In this document: one piece after another, positions 1 through 8,154 of the stretch
Layout of the letters: each line of letters opens with the position of its first letter
Numbering within the stretch: position 1 is the first letter of the stretch
Origin: Streptomyces stelliscabiei
GTDB taxonomy: Bacteria; Actinomycetota; Actinomycetes; Streptomycetales; Streptomycetaceae
Assembly (NCBI RefSeq): GCF_014873495.1
Contig: NZ_JADBGF010000001.1
Span: 6,386,001 to 6,450,000 of the forward strand
DNA length: 64,000 nt
Reading direction: 5' to 3'
Notes under the pieces: model-generated
Database searches by the model: none
What the model saw: the letters and a program-made list of their open reading frames with translations, nothing else
What the model was told of the DNA's origin: nothing
Translations under genes and position numbers: made by a program

Positions 1-3000
1 ATCACGACAGTGCCGACCCCGCCACGCAGCTCATCAGCGCGAGCCGCACCACCTACGACAACCAGTCCTACGGCGATGCCCCGACGAAGGGTCTGGTCAC
101 GGCCGCCGCAGGGGTGAACGGCGCCGGGACCTCGTACTCGGTCGTCACGAAGACGTCGTACGACCCGCTGGGCCGGGTCCGTACCGTCGCCAAGCCGGGC
201 GCCGGCACGACGGAGATGCGGTACACCCCGGGCGACACCGGTGGTCCCGTCACCTCGGTGGAGGCGATCAACGCCAAGGGCCACGCGGTGACGACGACTT
301 TCGATCCGGGCCGCAGCCTGGCGCTGACGGTCAAGGACGCCAACGGCCGGGTCACCCGTAACGAGTACGACGCCCTCGGCCGCTTCGTGAAGGGCTGGTC
401 CCCGTCCCGCTCCTCGGGGGGCAAGTCGCCGAACGTCGAGATCGAGTACCAGCCGGCGATCGCCACCTCGAAGGAGTCCCGGCCCGCCGCCGTCACGACC
501 AGGTCGCTCAAGGACGACGGCACCTACAGCCGCCAGGTGACCATCTACGACGGCCTGATGCGTCAGGTCCAGACGCAGTCGGAGGCGCACGGCCCCGGCC
601 GCGTCGTCACGGACACCACCTACAACGACCACGGCCTGGTCGACGAGCAGACCAGCGCCTACCTCGCGAAGAACGAGCCGGCCGCCGAACTCTTCTCGCC
701 CAAGTCGAAGTCGCTCGTCCCGGCCCGGATCAAGACCCGCTACGACGGTCTGGAACGGCCGGTCAGCCAGTCGACGTACCACGACGAGAAGCTGGCGTAC
801 GCGGCTAGGACGGAGTACGGCGACACCAGCACCTCCGTGGACCCGGCCGGGTCCACGGCGCCGCGGACCCGCACCGTCACGGACGCGCTCGGCCGTGTCA
901 CCTCGGTCGTCCACCACAAGGACGACAGCACGAGCGCCGGACGCACGACCACCTACGGATACGACGACCGCGGCCGGCGCACCAGCGTCAACGACCCCGC
1001 CGGCAACAAGTGGACGTACACGTACGACGCCCGGGGCCGGGTCACCTCCACGACGGACCCGGACGTCGGCAAGACGGACACCTGGTACGACGAGGCCGAC
1101 CGGCCGTACAAGGTCACGGACGCGGAGCAGCGGACGACGTACACGGAGTACGACGAGCTGGGCCGCGTCAGGTTCGTCCGTGAGGGCTCCGAGACGAGCA
1201 ATCCCGTCAAGTCGTTCACGTACGACTCCCTGTCGGGTGCCCTCGGTCAGCCGGTCGCCTCCACCAGGCACACCAAGAACGGCGACTACATCAGCCGCGT
1301 CACGGGCTACGACACCGAGTACCGGCCGACGGGCACCGAGACGGTGATCCCCGCCAACACCATGACGACGGGTGTCGCGGGCACGTACCCGTACAAGTAC
1401 ACGTACACCCAGACCGGAAAGCCGCAGACGGTCACGCTGCCGTCGGTGGGCGGGCTGGCCCAGGAGAAGGTCGTCACCCGCTACAACAGCGACGGCCTGA
1501 CCGAGTCGACCTCGGGTCTCGCCTGGTACACGTCCGACGTCACCTACTCCCCGTACGGCGAACCCCTGCGGACGGTGTCCGGCTCCCAGCCGAACCGCGT
1601 CTGGACGACCAACTTCGTCGACCCCTACACCGGACGCCTCCAGCGCACGGTCGCGGACCGCGAGACCGCCGGCCCGCACCGCATCTCGGACAGCTCTTAC
1701 TCGTACGACAAGTCCGGCGTCATCACGTCGAACGCACGTCAGCTGTCGGACGCCTCGGGTGACACCTGGGACATGCAGTGCTTCACGTACGACGTGATGG
1801 GGGAGCTGGCCAACGCCTGGACGTCGAACATCGCCCTCACGAGCAAGGGCACGGGCTGCAAGTCGGCGAACGGTACGACGTGGGGCCCGCGCACGGACCA
1901 CGCGGCCTCGTCGGGCCCGGTCGCCGACGCGCCGGACACGGCGAGCGACGCGTCCAGCCCGGACGCCTCGCTCAAGTCGACGCTGGCCGCCACCGCCCCG
2001 GCCGCGAACACGGTCTCCACGGGCGCCACCGCCTACCACCAGTCCTTCACCTTCGACTGGCTGGGCAACCGGGCCACCCTGACCGAGGCAGACCCGGCGG
2101 ACGCGACCAAGAACGTCACCTTCACGTACGGCTACAACCCCAAGCAGCCGCACACGATGACGTCGATCGCCTCCAGCCCGGCGGGCCAGAGCAGCACGTA
2201 CACGTACGACGCGGTGGGCAACACGAAACTCCGTGATCTGCCGGCCGGGGCGCAGGACCTGAAGTGGACCTCGGAGAACAAGCTCGACACGATCACGGTC
2301 GGCAGCAAGAAGACGACGTACGTCTACGACGCCGCCGGCAACCGCCTCCTGGAGAACTCCCCCTCCGGTACGACGCTGTACCTGGGCGAGACGGAGGTGA
2401 CGACGGGCAGCGCGGGTGCGGTGACCCGTGCTTCCCGGTCCTATGGCCAGCCCGGCGCCCCGATGGTGACCCGCACGGCGACCAGCGGCGCGACGACGGG
2501 CCACCAACTCTCGGCCCTCCTCGCGGACCACCTGGGCACGGCGAACACAGCGGTCGCTCTGGCGAGCGGCCAGGCGGTCACCCGCCGAGCCGCCAAGCCG
2601 TACGGCGAACTCCGCGGCCCGAAGCCGGCATCGTGGCCCAACAAGCGCGGCTACATCGGCGTCGGCATCGAGGACACGACCACCGGCCTGACCCACATCG
2701 GCGCCCGCGAGTACGACCAGAACGCGGGCCGCTTCATCTCGGCGGACCCGATCATCGACATCGCGGACCCGCTGCAGATGAACGGGTTCGCGTACTCCAA
2801 CAACGGCCCGGTCTCGAACTCCGACCCCACGGGGCTGTGCCTGACCTGCGGCGAGGGATTGCCCATCGGAGGAACGGGCCACAACGGAACCGAGAAGCGC
2901 TATGTGGGTGCCCGGCAGGGGGCTTCTCAGGGAGGGGGCGGGGTCACGCACCTGGACCCGGGCTCCTACATGAACAGGCGTCGGACGATCGTCTATCCGG

Positions 3001-4130
3001 GCGTGGAAGTTCCGACGGGTTGGAAGGGGAGGGAAGAGTTCGTTGTGCGCTTCACTGAGCAGCTGGATGGTGTGCGGTTCACGAACGGTCAGCTTCCCAG
3101 CTATCTGAGCGACAGCGAAAACACGGGCGCTCAGCAACAACTCGGATTTTGGGCGCTCAACGTCTGCCGAGCGATGAAGTCCTGCCCGGCAGCGCTGGAA
3201 ATGCACTTCATGCACCTGTCTGCGGGGTTCTCCTCGATGGTGACCGCAGCCGGTGACGTTGATATGCGCAGTACCATGCCAGGAAAGGGAGCGAAGGGCG
3301 CCAAGAAGGCAGGCGCAACCTGCAACCAATGCTTCCTGGCCGGAACCCCCGTCCTTATGGCTGACGGCACCACCAAGGACATCGAGGACATCGAACTCGG
3401 AGACAAGGTTCAGGCCACGGACCCGGAGACCGGCGAGACGGGACCACGTAAAGTTACCCGCCTCATCGTCACGGAGAACGACAAGCACTTCAACGAACTC
3501 TCCATCGCGACGGAAGACGGCATCGAAAAGCTCACGGCGACCTATGAGCACCCCTTCTGGTCACCGTCAGAGCACAAATGGACCGAGGCTGGCGACCTTG
3601 CGCCGGGCATGACCCTGCTCACGGACGAGGGCGACACCGTCATCGTCACCGGGAACCGGGCCTACACGCAGCACGCCCGGACGTACAACCTCACTGTTGA
3701 CGACCTGCACACGTACTATGTGCTGGCGGGGGCCACGCCAGTTCTTGTTCATAACTCCAGTTGCCCGGCCGGATATGACCCCGAATTCCCCTCCATTAAG
3801 CTGGAGAACTATCGGGGAAGGTTCAATGCCTCACTGAACAAGAACGGATACAAGCGACTCCCTGACGATTGGGATGCCCACCATGCCATTCCGCAAGAGT
3901 ACCGAGATCATCCAGAGTTCGCCGACTTCGACTTCGATGCGCCCTCCAACATGCGTGGGGTTCCCGGTAGTAGAATGAAGTCACGTGGCGCCAACGTCCA
4001 TCAAGACATCACGAACCAGTGGAAGTGGTTCCACGACATGAACTCAAATCCCACGCGAGCTCAGATCGAAGACTTCGCTGGACAGGTAGACAGGGGATAC
4101 GGTGACTACTTCTGGCGAGAGCCTAAGTAG
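1..4130 (+). CDS. RHS/YD-repeat polymorphic toxin with Hint domain and AHH-type nuclease tip (5' partial)
   Basis: The reading frame is open from the left edge, so the N-terminus lies outside the window. Most of the visible protein is YD/RHS repeats (many TYDALGR-like units), ending in an RHS core around nt 2700-2840 (GRFISADPI, then SNSDPTG). From about nt 3330 a Hint-type autoprocessing domain begins (CFLAGTPV) and ends near nt 3756 (PVLVHN). The last about 120 residues (nt 3757-4127) carry WDAHHAIPQ at about nt 3870-3895, the AHH signature of HNH/EndoVII-fold nuclease tips. In this family the RHS shell encapsulates the C-terminal toxin, Hint releases it, and the tip attacks competitor nucleic acid. 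The tip has visibly lower GC than the RHS part. The immunity gene overlaps its 3' end by 29 bp. Domain calls are by eye; the exact nuclease class is inferred. Confidence 0.9.
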   Translation, partial: HDSADPATQLISASRTTYDNQSYGDAPTKGLVTAAAGVNGAGTSYSVVTKTSYDPLGRVRTVAKPGAGTTEMRYTPGDTGGPVTSVEAINAKGHAVTTTFDPGRSLALTVKDANGRVTRNEYDALGRFVKGWSPSRSSGGKSPNVEIEYQPAIATSKESRPAAVTTRSLKDDGTYSRQVTIYDGLMRQVQTQSEAHGPGRVVTDTTYNDHGLVDEQTSAYLAKNEPAAELFSPKSKSLVPARIKTRYDGLERPVSQSTYHDEKLAYAARTEYGDTSTSVDPAGSTAPRTRTVTDALGRVTSVVHHKDDSTSAGRTTTYGYDDRGRRTSVNDPAGNKWTYTYDARGRVTSTTDPDVGKTDTWYDEADRPYKVTDAEQRTTYTEYDELGRVRFVREGSETSNPVKSFTYDSLSGALGQPVASTRHTKNGDYISRVTGYDTEYRPTGTETVIPANTMTTGVAGTYPYKYTYTQTGKPQTVTLPSVGGLAQEKVVTRYNSDGLTESTSGLAWYTSDVTYSPYGEPLRTVSGSQPNRVWTTNFVDPYTGRLQRTVADRETAGPHRISDSSYSYDKSGVITSNARQLSDASGDTWDMQCFTYDVMGELANAWTSNIALTSKGTGCKSANGTTWGPRTDHAASSGPVADAPDTASDASSPDASLKSTLAATAPAANTVSTGATAYHQSFTFDWLGNRATLTEADPADATKNVTFTYGYNPKQPHTMTSIASSPAGQSSTYTYDAVGNTKLRDLPAGAQDLKWTSENKLDTITVGSKKTTYVYDAAGNRLLENSPSGTTLYLGETEVTTGSAGAVTRASRSYGQPGAPMVTRTATSGATTGHQLSALLADHLGTANTAVALASGQAVTRRAAKPYGELRGPKPASWPNKRGYIGVGIEDTTTGLTHIGAREYDQNAGRFISADPIIDIADPLQMNGFAYSNNGPVSNSDPTGLCLTCGEGLPIGGTGHNGTEKRYVGARQGASQGGGGVTHLDPGSYMNRRRTIVYPGVEVPTGWKGREEFVVRFTEQLDGVRFTNGQLPSYLSDSENTGAQQQLGFWALNVCRAMKSCPAALEMHFMHLSAGFSSMVTAAGDVDMRSTMPGKGAKGAKKAGATCNQCFLAGTPVLMADGTTKDIEDIELGDKVQATDPETGETGPRKVTRLIVTENDKHFNELSIATEDGIEKLTATYEHPFWSPSEHKWTEAGDLAPGMTLLTDEGDTVIVTGNRAYTQHARTYNLTVDDLHTYYVLAGATPVLVHNSSCPAGYDPEFPSIKLENYRGRFNASLNKNGYKRLPDDWDAHHAIPQEYRDHPEFADFDFDAPSNMRGVPGSRMKSRGANVHQDITNQWKWFHDMNSNPTRAQIEDFAGQVDRGYGDYFWREPK

Positions 4131-4638
4131 CTGGGTGGATGAGGTGTCGCGGCTGACCTCGAAGCTCATGAGGAACTTCGAGGCGAGCTTCGGGTACCCT
4201 CCAGGCGATAACGGCGTGCTCAAGGCCACCCCCGAACAAGGACTCGAAGTGGCTTCACAGTTGGCTGCTGCTGGAATTGGTGAGGATCTTCATGAGTTCT
4301 ACTCGCGAGTAGAAGAGGTGTCTTTGCCGGATGTGGGTAATGGGTTCTTTATCCACTCAGCCGAAGCGGTAGTCGACGGGATTAGAGGGGATCAGCCGAC
4401 CGAAGTAGTCGGCGCCGTCCAAGACGAGATCACTGTATTCGGCTCTGATGGAGGAGGAGGGCTCTTTGCTCTGAGCTCCTCTGGAGAACGAGTCTATCGA
4501 CTTGATGGTGGATCTCTGATTGGCTCTACCTACGACGTGGATGACTCCGGAGTGAGGGTGGTCGCGAATGGATTCTGGGATTTTTTGGAATACTTGCGCG
4601 GCGAATTGGGCCAGGCGATTCCGGCCGATTGGATCTAG
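4102..4638 (+). CDS. SUKH/SMI1-like immunity protein
   Basis: 178-aa acidic protein whose GTG start lies inside the end of the toxin gene, preceded by an AGGGGA ribosome-binding site. The central part (LHEFYSRVEEVSLP, then ITVFGSDGGGGLFALS) matches the general pattern of the SMI1/KNR4 (SUKH) immunity superfamily: a helical start, then an aspartate/glycine-rich strand-turn. Position immediately after a polymorphic toxin tip is the usual place for the cognate immunity gene, so the inferred role is cytosolic inhibition of the AHH nuclease in the producer and its kin. GC content is clearly below that of neighbouring genes, consistent with exchange of toxin tip and immunity gene together. The family assignment rests on motif impression; the immunity role is supported mainly by context. 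Confidence 0.7.
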   Translation: MTTSGESLSSWVDEVSRLTSKLMRNFEASFGYPPGDNGVLKATPEQGLEVASQLAAAGIGEDLHEFYSRVEEVSLPDVGNGFFIHSAEAVVDGIRGDQPTEVVGAVQDEITVFGSDGGGGLFALSSSGERVYRLDGGSLIGSTYDVDDSGVRVVANGFWDFLEYLRGELGQAIPADWI

Positions 4639-4667
4639 AGTTTCAAGAGAATAGCTTCGACTGAACT

Positions 4668-4705
4668 GTAGAAGCCCGGCCAGGGACTCCTGGCCGGGCT
4701 TCTAC
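4668..4705. terminator. Rho-independent-type hairpin downstream of the immunity gene
   Basis: A perfect 17-bp stem (GTAGAAGCCCGGCCAGG and its complement) with a 4-nt loop starts 30 bp after the immunity stop codon. It lacks a long U tract, as is common in Streptomyces. It probably terminates the toxin/immunity unit and, from the other side, the integrase relic that reads towards it. Confidence 0.75.
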
Positions 4706-4723
4706 ATGCCTTGACGGTAACGG

Positions 4724-4744
4724 TGACGGCAACGTCAGCGGACG
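4724..4744. repeat. Left copy of a 21-bp direct repeat covering an integrase stop codon
   Basis: Identical over 21 bp to 6304-6324. On the minus strand it reads CGTCCGC-TGA-CGTTGCCGTCA, i.e. the last two codons, the stop and the following bases of an integrase-like gene. It contains the inverted repeat TGACG-GCAA-CGTCA. A second, degenerate CCGTTACCGTCA unit follows directly on this side (about 4712-4723). Confidence 0.8.
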
Positions 4745-4759
4745 GCTGCAGCGGTGGGC
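4735..4759 (-). pseudogene. Last codons of an integrase gene cut by the IS
   Basis: On the minus strand the 25 bp between the IS end and the repeat read Pro-Thr-Ala-Ala-Ala-Val-Arg-stop. This resembles the end of tyrosine-recombinase genes of actinobacterial integrative elements and parallels the -Ala-Leu-Val-Arg-stop end at 6315. Only seven codons remain; the rest is missing or was replaced by the IS256-type element. The assignment is inferred from the shared 3' end with the longer relic on the other side. Confidence 0.4.
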
Positions 4760-4785
4760 GGGACTGTCAAACGAGTGGTGTAACT
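4760..4785. repeat. Left terminal inverted repeat of the IS256-family element
   Basis: 26-bp end matching the right end (6114-6139) in inverted orientation with four mismatches. The outermost bases are GGG and the inner end is GGTGTAACT. Confidence 0.8.
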
Positions 4786-4798
4786 GGGGCAGTTGAGG

Positions 4799-6106
4799 TT
4801 ACTGGCGGGCCGCTGACAGGCGGCCGTCGAAGGTGATGTCGAAAGCGTTCAGCGCTGTTTTCCAGCGCATGGTCCAGCGTGCCTGTCCCTTGCTGGTGGG
4901 GTCGAGCGACATGACGGCCATATAGACGCACTTCAGGGCGGCCTGCTCGTTCGGGAAGTGACCGCGGGCCTTGACCGCCCGGCGGATCCGCGCGTTCACC
5001 GACTCGATCGCGTTCGTCGTGCAGACGATGCGGCGGATCTCGGTGTCGAACCGCAGGAACGGGGTGAACTCCTCCCAGGCGTTCTCCCACAGCTTCACGA
5101 TCGCTGGATACTTCCGGCCCCAGGCATCGGCGAACTCGGCGAACCGGTCAAGTGCTGCCTCTTCGGTGGGTGCGGTGTAGACGGGCTTGAGGAGACGCGC
5201 GATCTTGTCCCAGTCCTGGCGGGCGGCATAGCGGAAGGAGTTCCGCAGCAGATGCACCACGCAGGTCTGCACGATCGTCCGCGGCCAGACCGTCTCGACC
5301 GCCTCGGGCAGGCCCTTGAGCCCGTCGCAGACCAGCATGAGAACGTCACTGACGCCGCGGTTCTTGATCTCGGTGAGGATGTGCAGCCAGTGCTTGGCAC
5401 CCTCGCCGCCGTCACCGGCCCACAGCCCCAGGATCTCCCGCCGGCCCTCGGTCGTGACGGCCAGGGCCACATAGATCGGCCGGTTGGCCACCGCACCATC
5501 GCGGATCTTCACGTGGATGGCGTCGATGAAGACCACCGGATAGACGGCGTCCAGCGGACGGCTCTGCCATTCCGCCATGCCTTCCAGGACCTTGTCGGTG
5601 ATGGTGGAGATGGTCTGACGGGAGACCTCAGCGCCATAGACCTCCGCCAGGTGGGCCTGCACCTCGCCGGTGGTCAGGCCCTTGGCCGCCAGCGAAATCA
5701 CCATCTCGTCGACGCCGGTCAGGCGCTTCTGCCGCTTCTTGACGATCTTCGGCTCGAAGGAGCCGTCGCGGTCGCGGGGCACGGTTATCTCCACCGGCCC
5801 GACATCGGTCAGCACCGTCTTGGAGCGGGTGCCGTTGCGGGAGTTGCCGCCGTTCTTGCCTGCGGGGTCGTGCTTGTCATAGCCGAGATGGTCGGTGATC
5901 TCGCCCTCCAAGGCGGACTGCAGCAGTCGCTTGGTCAGCTGCTGCAGCAGCCCGCCCTCACCGGTCAGCTGCAGACCCTCGGCCTGAGCCCGGCCCACCA
6001 GCTCGTCGATCAACTGATCGTCCACGGCCTTCGCAGGCACAGCCTTCGTATGCTCAACGGTCGCAGCCTCGGACACGTTCTCACTGGTCATCGATGCATC
6101 TTCCAT
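4799..6106 (-). CDS. IS256-family transposase
   Basis: 435-aa DDE transposase that catalyses cut/copy-and-paste movement of the surrounding IS. The catalytic triad is visible as D195 (VVFIDAIHVKIR), D261 (LVCDGLKGLPEAV) and E368 (CTTNAIESVNARIRR). The N-terminal DNA-binding half contains the family's EITDHLGYDKHDP and GNSRNGTRSKTV segments. The length is typical of the Mutator-like family and there is no frameshift or premature stop, so it may still be active. The start at 6106 lies 8 bp inside the right inverted repeat; a second ATG (MTSENV) lies five codons later. Confidence 0.95.
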   Translation of the reverse strand: MEDASMTSENVSEAATVEHTKAVPAKAVDDQLIDELVGRAQAEGLQLTGEGGLLQQLTKRLLQSALEGEITDHLGYDKHDPAGKNGGNSRNGTRSKTVLTDVGPVEITVPRDRDGSFEPKIVKKRQKRLTGVDEMVISLAAKGLTTGEVQAHLAEVYGAEVSRQTISTITDKVLEGMAEWQSRPLDAVYPVVFIDAIHVKIRDGAVANRPIYVALAVTTEGRREILGLWAGDGGEGAKHWLHILTEIKNRGVSDVLMLVCDGLKGLPEAVETVWPRTIVQTCVVHLLRNSFRYAARQDWDKIARLLKPVYTAPTEEAALDRFAEFADAWGRKYPAIVKLWENAWEEFTPFLRFDTEIRRIVCTTNAIESVNARIRRAVKARGHFPNEQAALKCVYMAVMSLDPTSKGQARWTMRWKTALNAFDITFDGRLSAARQ

Positions 6107-6113
6107 GATCGGG

Positions 6114-6139
6114 AGTTACACCGATCGTTTTACAGACCC
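6114..6139. repeat. Right terminal inverted repeat of the IS256-family element
   Basis: 26-bp end, inverted relative to 4760-4785 with four mismatches. It lies immediately upstream of the transposase start codon, so the transposase promoter must overlap or lie within it. Confidence 0.8.
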
Positions 6140-6258
6140 AAACGGAGTGCCGAGGAACTTGTAGTCACGCCTGGCACAACCTGTTGTAGGCGCCGACGTC
6201 CCCGGTGCCTCAAAAAGGGCGTGGTCGGGGATCTCTGAGTTCGGTTGTACGCGCATCG

Positions 6259-6294
6259 GGAGCCTCTGCCGAGCCGGTACTCGGCGTGGGCTCC
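6259..6294. terminator. Hairpin downstream of the right integrase relic
   Basis: Nested stems GGAGCC/GGCTCC (6259-6264, 6289-6294) and GCCGAG/CTCGGC (6268-6273, 6280-6285). It sits about 10 bp beyond the 21-bp repeat on the stop-codon side of the relic, as hairpin 4668-4705 does for the left copy. This supports two parallel gene 3' ends. Confidence 0.5.
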
Positions 6295-6303
6295 TCGGCA
6301 TTT

Positions 6304-6324
6304 TGACGGCAACGTCAGCGGACG
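6304..6324. repeat. Right copy of the 21-bp direct repeat
   Basis: Same 21 bp as 4724-4744, 1,580 bp apart, in the same orientation. It includes the stop codon (complement 6315-6317) of the integrase relic reading leftward. Confidence 0.8.
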
Positions 6325-6446
6325 AGTGCTGAGGCAGATGGATTCTCGGACGGTTCCTCGGTGCCGTTCAGGGGGTTGTTGAGGCTGTCGATGGCTTGGC
6401 GTTGGAGGCGTGCCGAGAGGGCATGTTGAGGGCGCTCTACATCGAG
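6315..6446 (-). pseudogene. C-terminal relic of a tyrosine-recombinase integrase
   Basis: On the minus strand about 43 codons read as a plausible integrase C-terminus: an AIDSLNNPLNG segment followed by a polar tail ending SASALVR-stop. Tyrosine integrases of Streptomyces integrative elements commonly end in such an 'AIDxLNxxL' helix plus acidic/polar tail. The catalytic domain (RHxRY) is absent; upstream codons change character at about 6447, suggesting a deletion junction. No start codon or ribosome-binding site fits a short gene here. This is inference from pattern, not a firm homology. Confidence 0.4.
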
Positions 6447-6526
6447 TACTTCCCCACCACTTTTATTGCCTGGCGGAGCCCCAGACCGCCCTGATCGTGG
6501 CCCGCGTCGACTGACGCGGGCCCAGC

Positions 6527-7318
6527 TCAGGATGCGCAGCCCCCCACCCGCCGCGTACTCACCGCGATGTCGTCCACTCGCATCTCGAACGCCGACGGTG
6601 ACGGGTTCCCCTGGTACAGCTGCCAGCCCAGCTTCAGCTTGTCGAAGGTGGGGAAGACGAAGTCGTCCGCCGTGCCGCCGTGGTTCTTCGTGGAGACGGT
6701 CAGGTCGGGCTGGGCCACGCCGTCCAGGTAGACCGTGACGCGGTTGTCCGTGGCGTCCAGGTGGAATTCCGCGCACTGCCACTTCCCGGCCACCGCCGGC
6801 GCCGAGGTCTTCCAGTTCGTCCAGTCGCCCGTCGGGCCCAGGTCGGAGCCCACGCCCCAGAAGTTGCCGTTGTCGGTGGGGGCGTACTGGCCGCCGAGGG
6901 GGCGGACCAGGGTGGGGGAGTCGGTGCCGGAGGCCTCCGCGAGGGTCCAGTGGGCCCACTGGGGGGCGGTGGGGAACTCGGTCACCCGCAGCCGCATCCG
7001 GGCCCAGAGGCTGTTGCCGGGCGGGGCGAGGTCGGGCAGGACGACGAAGGCGCGTCCGTTGCCCTCGGTGCGGAGGCGGAGTTCGCGGCCGTGGCCGTTG
7101 GTGCCGGGCGTGACGGTCAGCGTGCCGTTGGACGTGTCGGTGGTCCAGCCCCGGCCCTTGGTCACCGGGCCGAGGGGGAGATGGTTGAAGTTCTCCCGGA
7201 CGAGCGTGCCGCCGTAGGTGTCGTGGGCGGCGGGCGTTGCCGAGGCTGTGGGGGGTATCGCGATCAGGATCGCGGCCGCGGCCGACAGTGCGGCCGCGGC
7301 TTTCCTCAGGATGGTCAT
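6527..7318 (-). CDS. Secreted Cip1-like / concanavalin-type lectin-fold protein
   Basis: 263-aa exported protein. The chosen ATG at 7318 gives a classical signal peptide (MTILRKAAAALSAAAAIL, cleavage near ASA-TPA). The mature part is rich in Trp, Gly and beta-strand residues (FWGVGSDLGPTGDWTNWK; CAEFHLDATDNRVTVYLDG), a pattern I associate with Cip1-type cellulose-induced proteins and related polysaccharide-lyase-like jelly rolls. A role in binding or cleaving polysaccharide outside the cell is inferred; no catalytic residues can be assigned by eye. The frame stays open upstream to about 7681, but that extension lacks a signal sequence and antiparallels the toxin-antitoxin genes. The ribosome-binding site is weak. 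Confidence 0.65.
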   Translation of the reverse strand: MTILRKAAAALSAAAAILIAIPPTASATPAAHDTYGGTLVRENFNHLPLGPVTKGRGWTTDTSNGTLTVTPGTNGHGRELRLRTEGNGRAFVVLPDLAPPGNSLWARMRLRVTEFPTAPQWAHWTLAEASGTDSPTLVRPLGGQYAPTDNGNFWGVGSDLGPTGDWTNWKTSAPAVAGKWQCAEFHLDATDNRVTVYLDGVAQPDLTVSTKNHGGTADDFVFPTFDKLKLGWQLYQGNPSPSAFEMRVDDIAVSTRRVGGCAS

Positions 7319-7439
7319 GGGGGTCAGTCTGTGATCAACAACCCCATCAGTCACGCAAGTTGGATGCGATCCAGCCAAGCGGCAACGCTCGTCGAGGCGC
7401 GAGGGTTGTACGGGGCGTGTGGGATTCAGGAGCGCCGGG

Positions 7440-7757
7440 CTATGCCACCACCACCCGGGTCCCGTTGAAGTTCGCGACGATCTCCAGTTCCCCGCCCAGT
7501 GCCTCCACGTAAGCAGCGACCGTCCCCACCTCGGCGGACTCGGTCCTCCCGCGTTCGATGGCGGACACCCGTTCCTGGCGCACGTGCATACGGTCGGCCA
7601 CCTCGCGCTGGGTGAGGCCGAGTTGTCGGCGCATCTCGGCCAGCCGGTGCGCACGTGCCTCGGCGACCATGCGCCGGGCACCCGACATGATCTCGTCGAG
7701 GTCCTCGGGGTCGTAGACCTCTTCCTTGACCTCGTCCCATGAGTGAAAGCTGGTCAT
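7440..7757 (-). CDS. XRE-family antitoxin (HigA-like)
   Basis: 105-aa protein with a helix-turn-helix in its centre (LGLTQREVADRMHVRQERVSAIERG). It lies directly after the RelE/HigB-like toxin gene, sharing an ATGA overlap at 7754-7757, with AGGAG just upstream of its ATG inside the toxin 3' end. In HigBA-type modules the second gene encodes the antitoxin, which binds and neutralises the toxin and represses the shared promoter; the palindrome at 8155-8172 is a candidate operator. The C-terminus (EIVANFNGTRVVVA) is typical of these short regulators. Confidence 0.85.
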   Translation of the reverse strand: MTSFHSWDEVKEEVYDPEDLDEIMSGARRMVAEARAHRLAEMRRQLGLTQREVADRMHVRQERVSAIERGRTESAEVGTVAAYVEALGGELEIVANFNGTRVVVA

Positions 7758-8140
7758 CGCTCTGTCTCCTTGTGGCGGGGCCGGGCCAGGTGGTCCAGCC
7801 ACTCGGTATAGCGTTCCTCGGCCAGGGGGATCGCGCGGCGGTACCACGCCGTCCATCGCCCCGCCTTGTCGCCCGCGACCAGGAGTACCGCGCTGCGTTC
7901 GGGATCGAAGGCGAAGAGGATCCTGATCTCAGTGTCTCCGGCCGAGCCCGGCCGCAGTTCCTTGAGGTGGTGCAGGGCGGACCCCTTGATCCGGTCCACC
8001 AGAGGGCGCCCGAGGTCCGGGCCCTCCTCTACCAGGGCCTGAATCGCCTGGCCCACCAGCCGTGCCGTGGTGCGGTCGTCCTTGCGTAGCCTGTGCAGCC
8101 AGTCGCGCACCTCGCCGGTCATTTCAAGATGCCAGGCCAT
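7754..8140 (-). CDS. RelE/HigB-family toxin (Gp49-like)
   Basis: 128-aa basic protein with the RelE-superfamily layout: an N-terminal helical pair (EVRDWLHRLRKDDRTTARLV), then strands ending in EIRILFAFDPERSAVLLVAGDKAGRW. Family members are ribosome-associated or free mRNA endonucleases blocked by their XRE antitoxin. It is the first gene of a two-gene operon and overlaps the antitoxin by 4 bp. ATG at 8140 is preceded only by a weak GGTGAT, consistent with translation from a short leader. Toxin-first order points to HigBA rather than classical RelBE. Confidence 0.85.
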   Translation of the reverse strand: MAWHLEMTGEVRDWLHRLRKDDRTTARLVGQAIQALVEEGPDLGRPLVDRIKGSALHHLKELRPGSAGDTEIRILFAFDPERSAVLLVAGDKAGRWTAWYRRAIPLAEERYTEWLDHLARPRHKETER

Positions 8141-8154
8141 CAGCGATCACCGTG

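Larger units (their letters stand above)
4760..6139. mobile_element. IS256-family insertion sequence (about 1.38 kb)
   Basis: Bounded by imperfect 26-bp terminal inverted repeats at 4760-4785 and 6114-6139, both beginning GGG(A/T)CTGT(C/A)AAACGA and ending GGTGTAACT (four mismatches). It holds one intact IS256-type transposase on the minus strand. Length and organisation are normal for the family. The flanking 8-mers (CGGTGGGC on the left, AAACGGAG on the right) do not match, so the expected target-site duplication is absent. This suggests a deletion or recombination after insertion. Confidence 0.9.

Noticed and set aside
4752..6147. 8-bp target-site duplication around the IS
   Set aside because: CGGTGGGC and AAACGGAG do not match in either orientation, so no duplication is claimed.
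4958..6238. 426-codon plus-strand frame across the transposase
   Set aside because: Antisense to an intact IS256 transposase with full DDE motifs; composition typical of a shadow frame.
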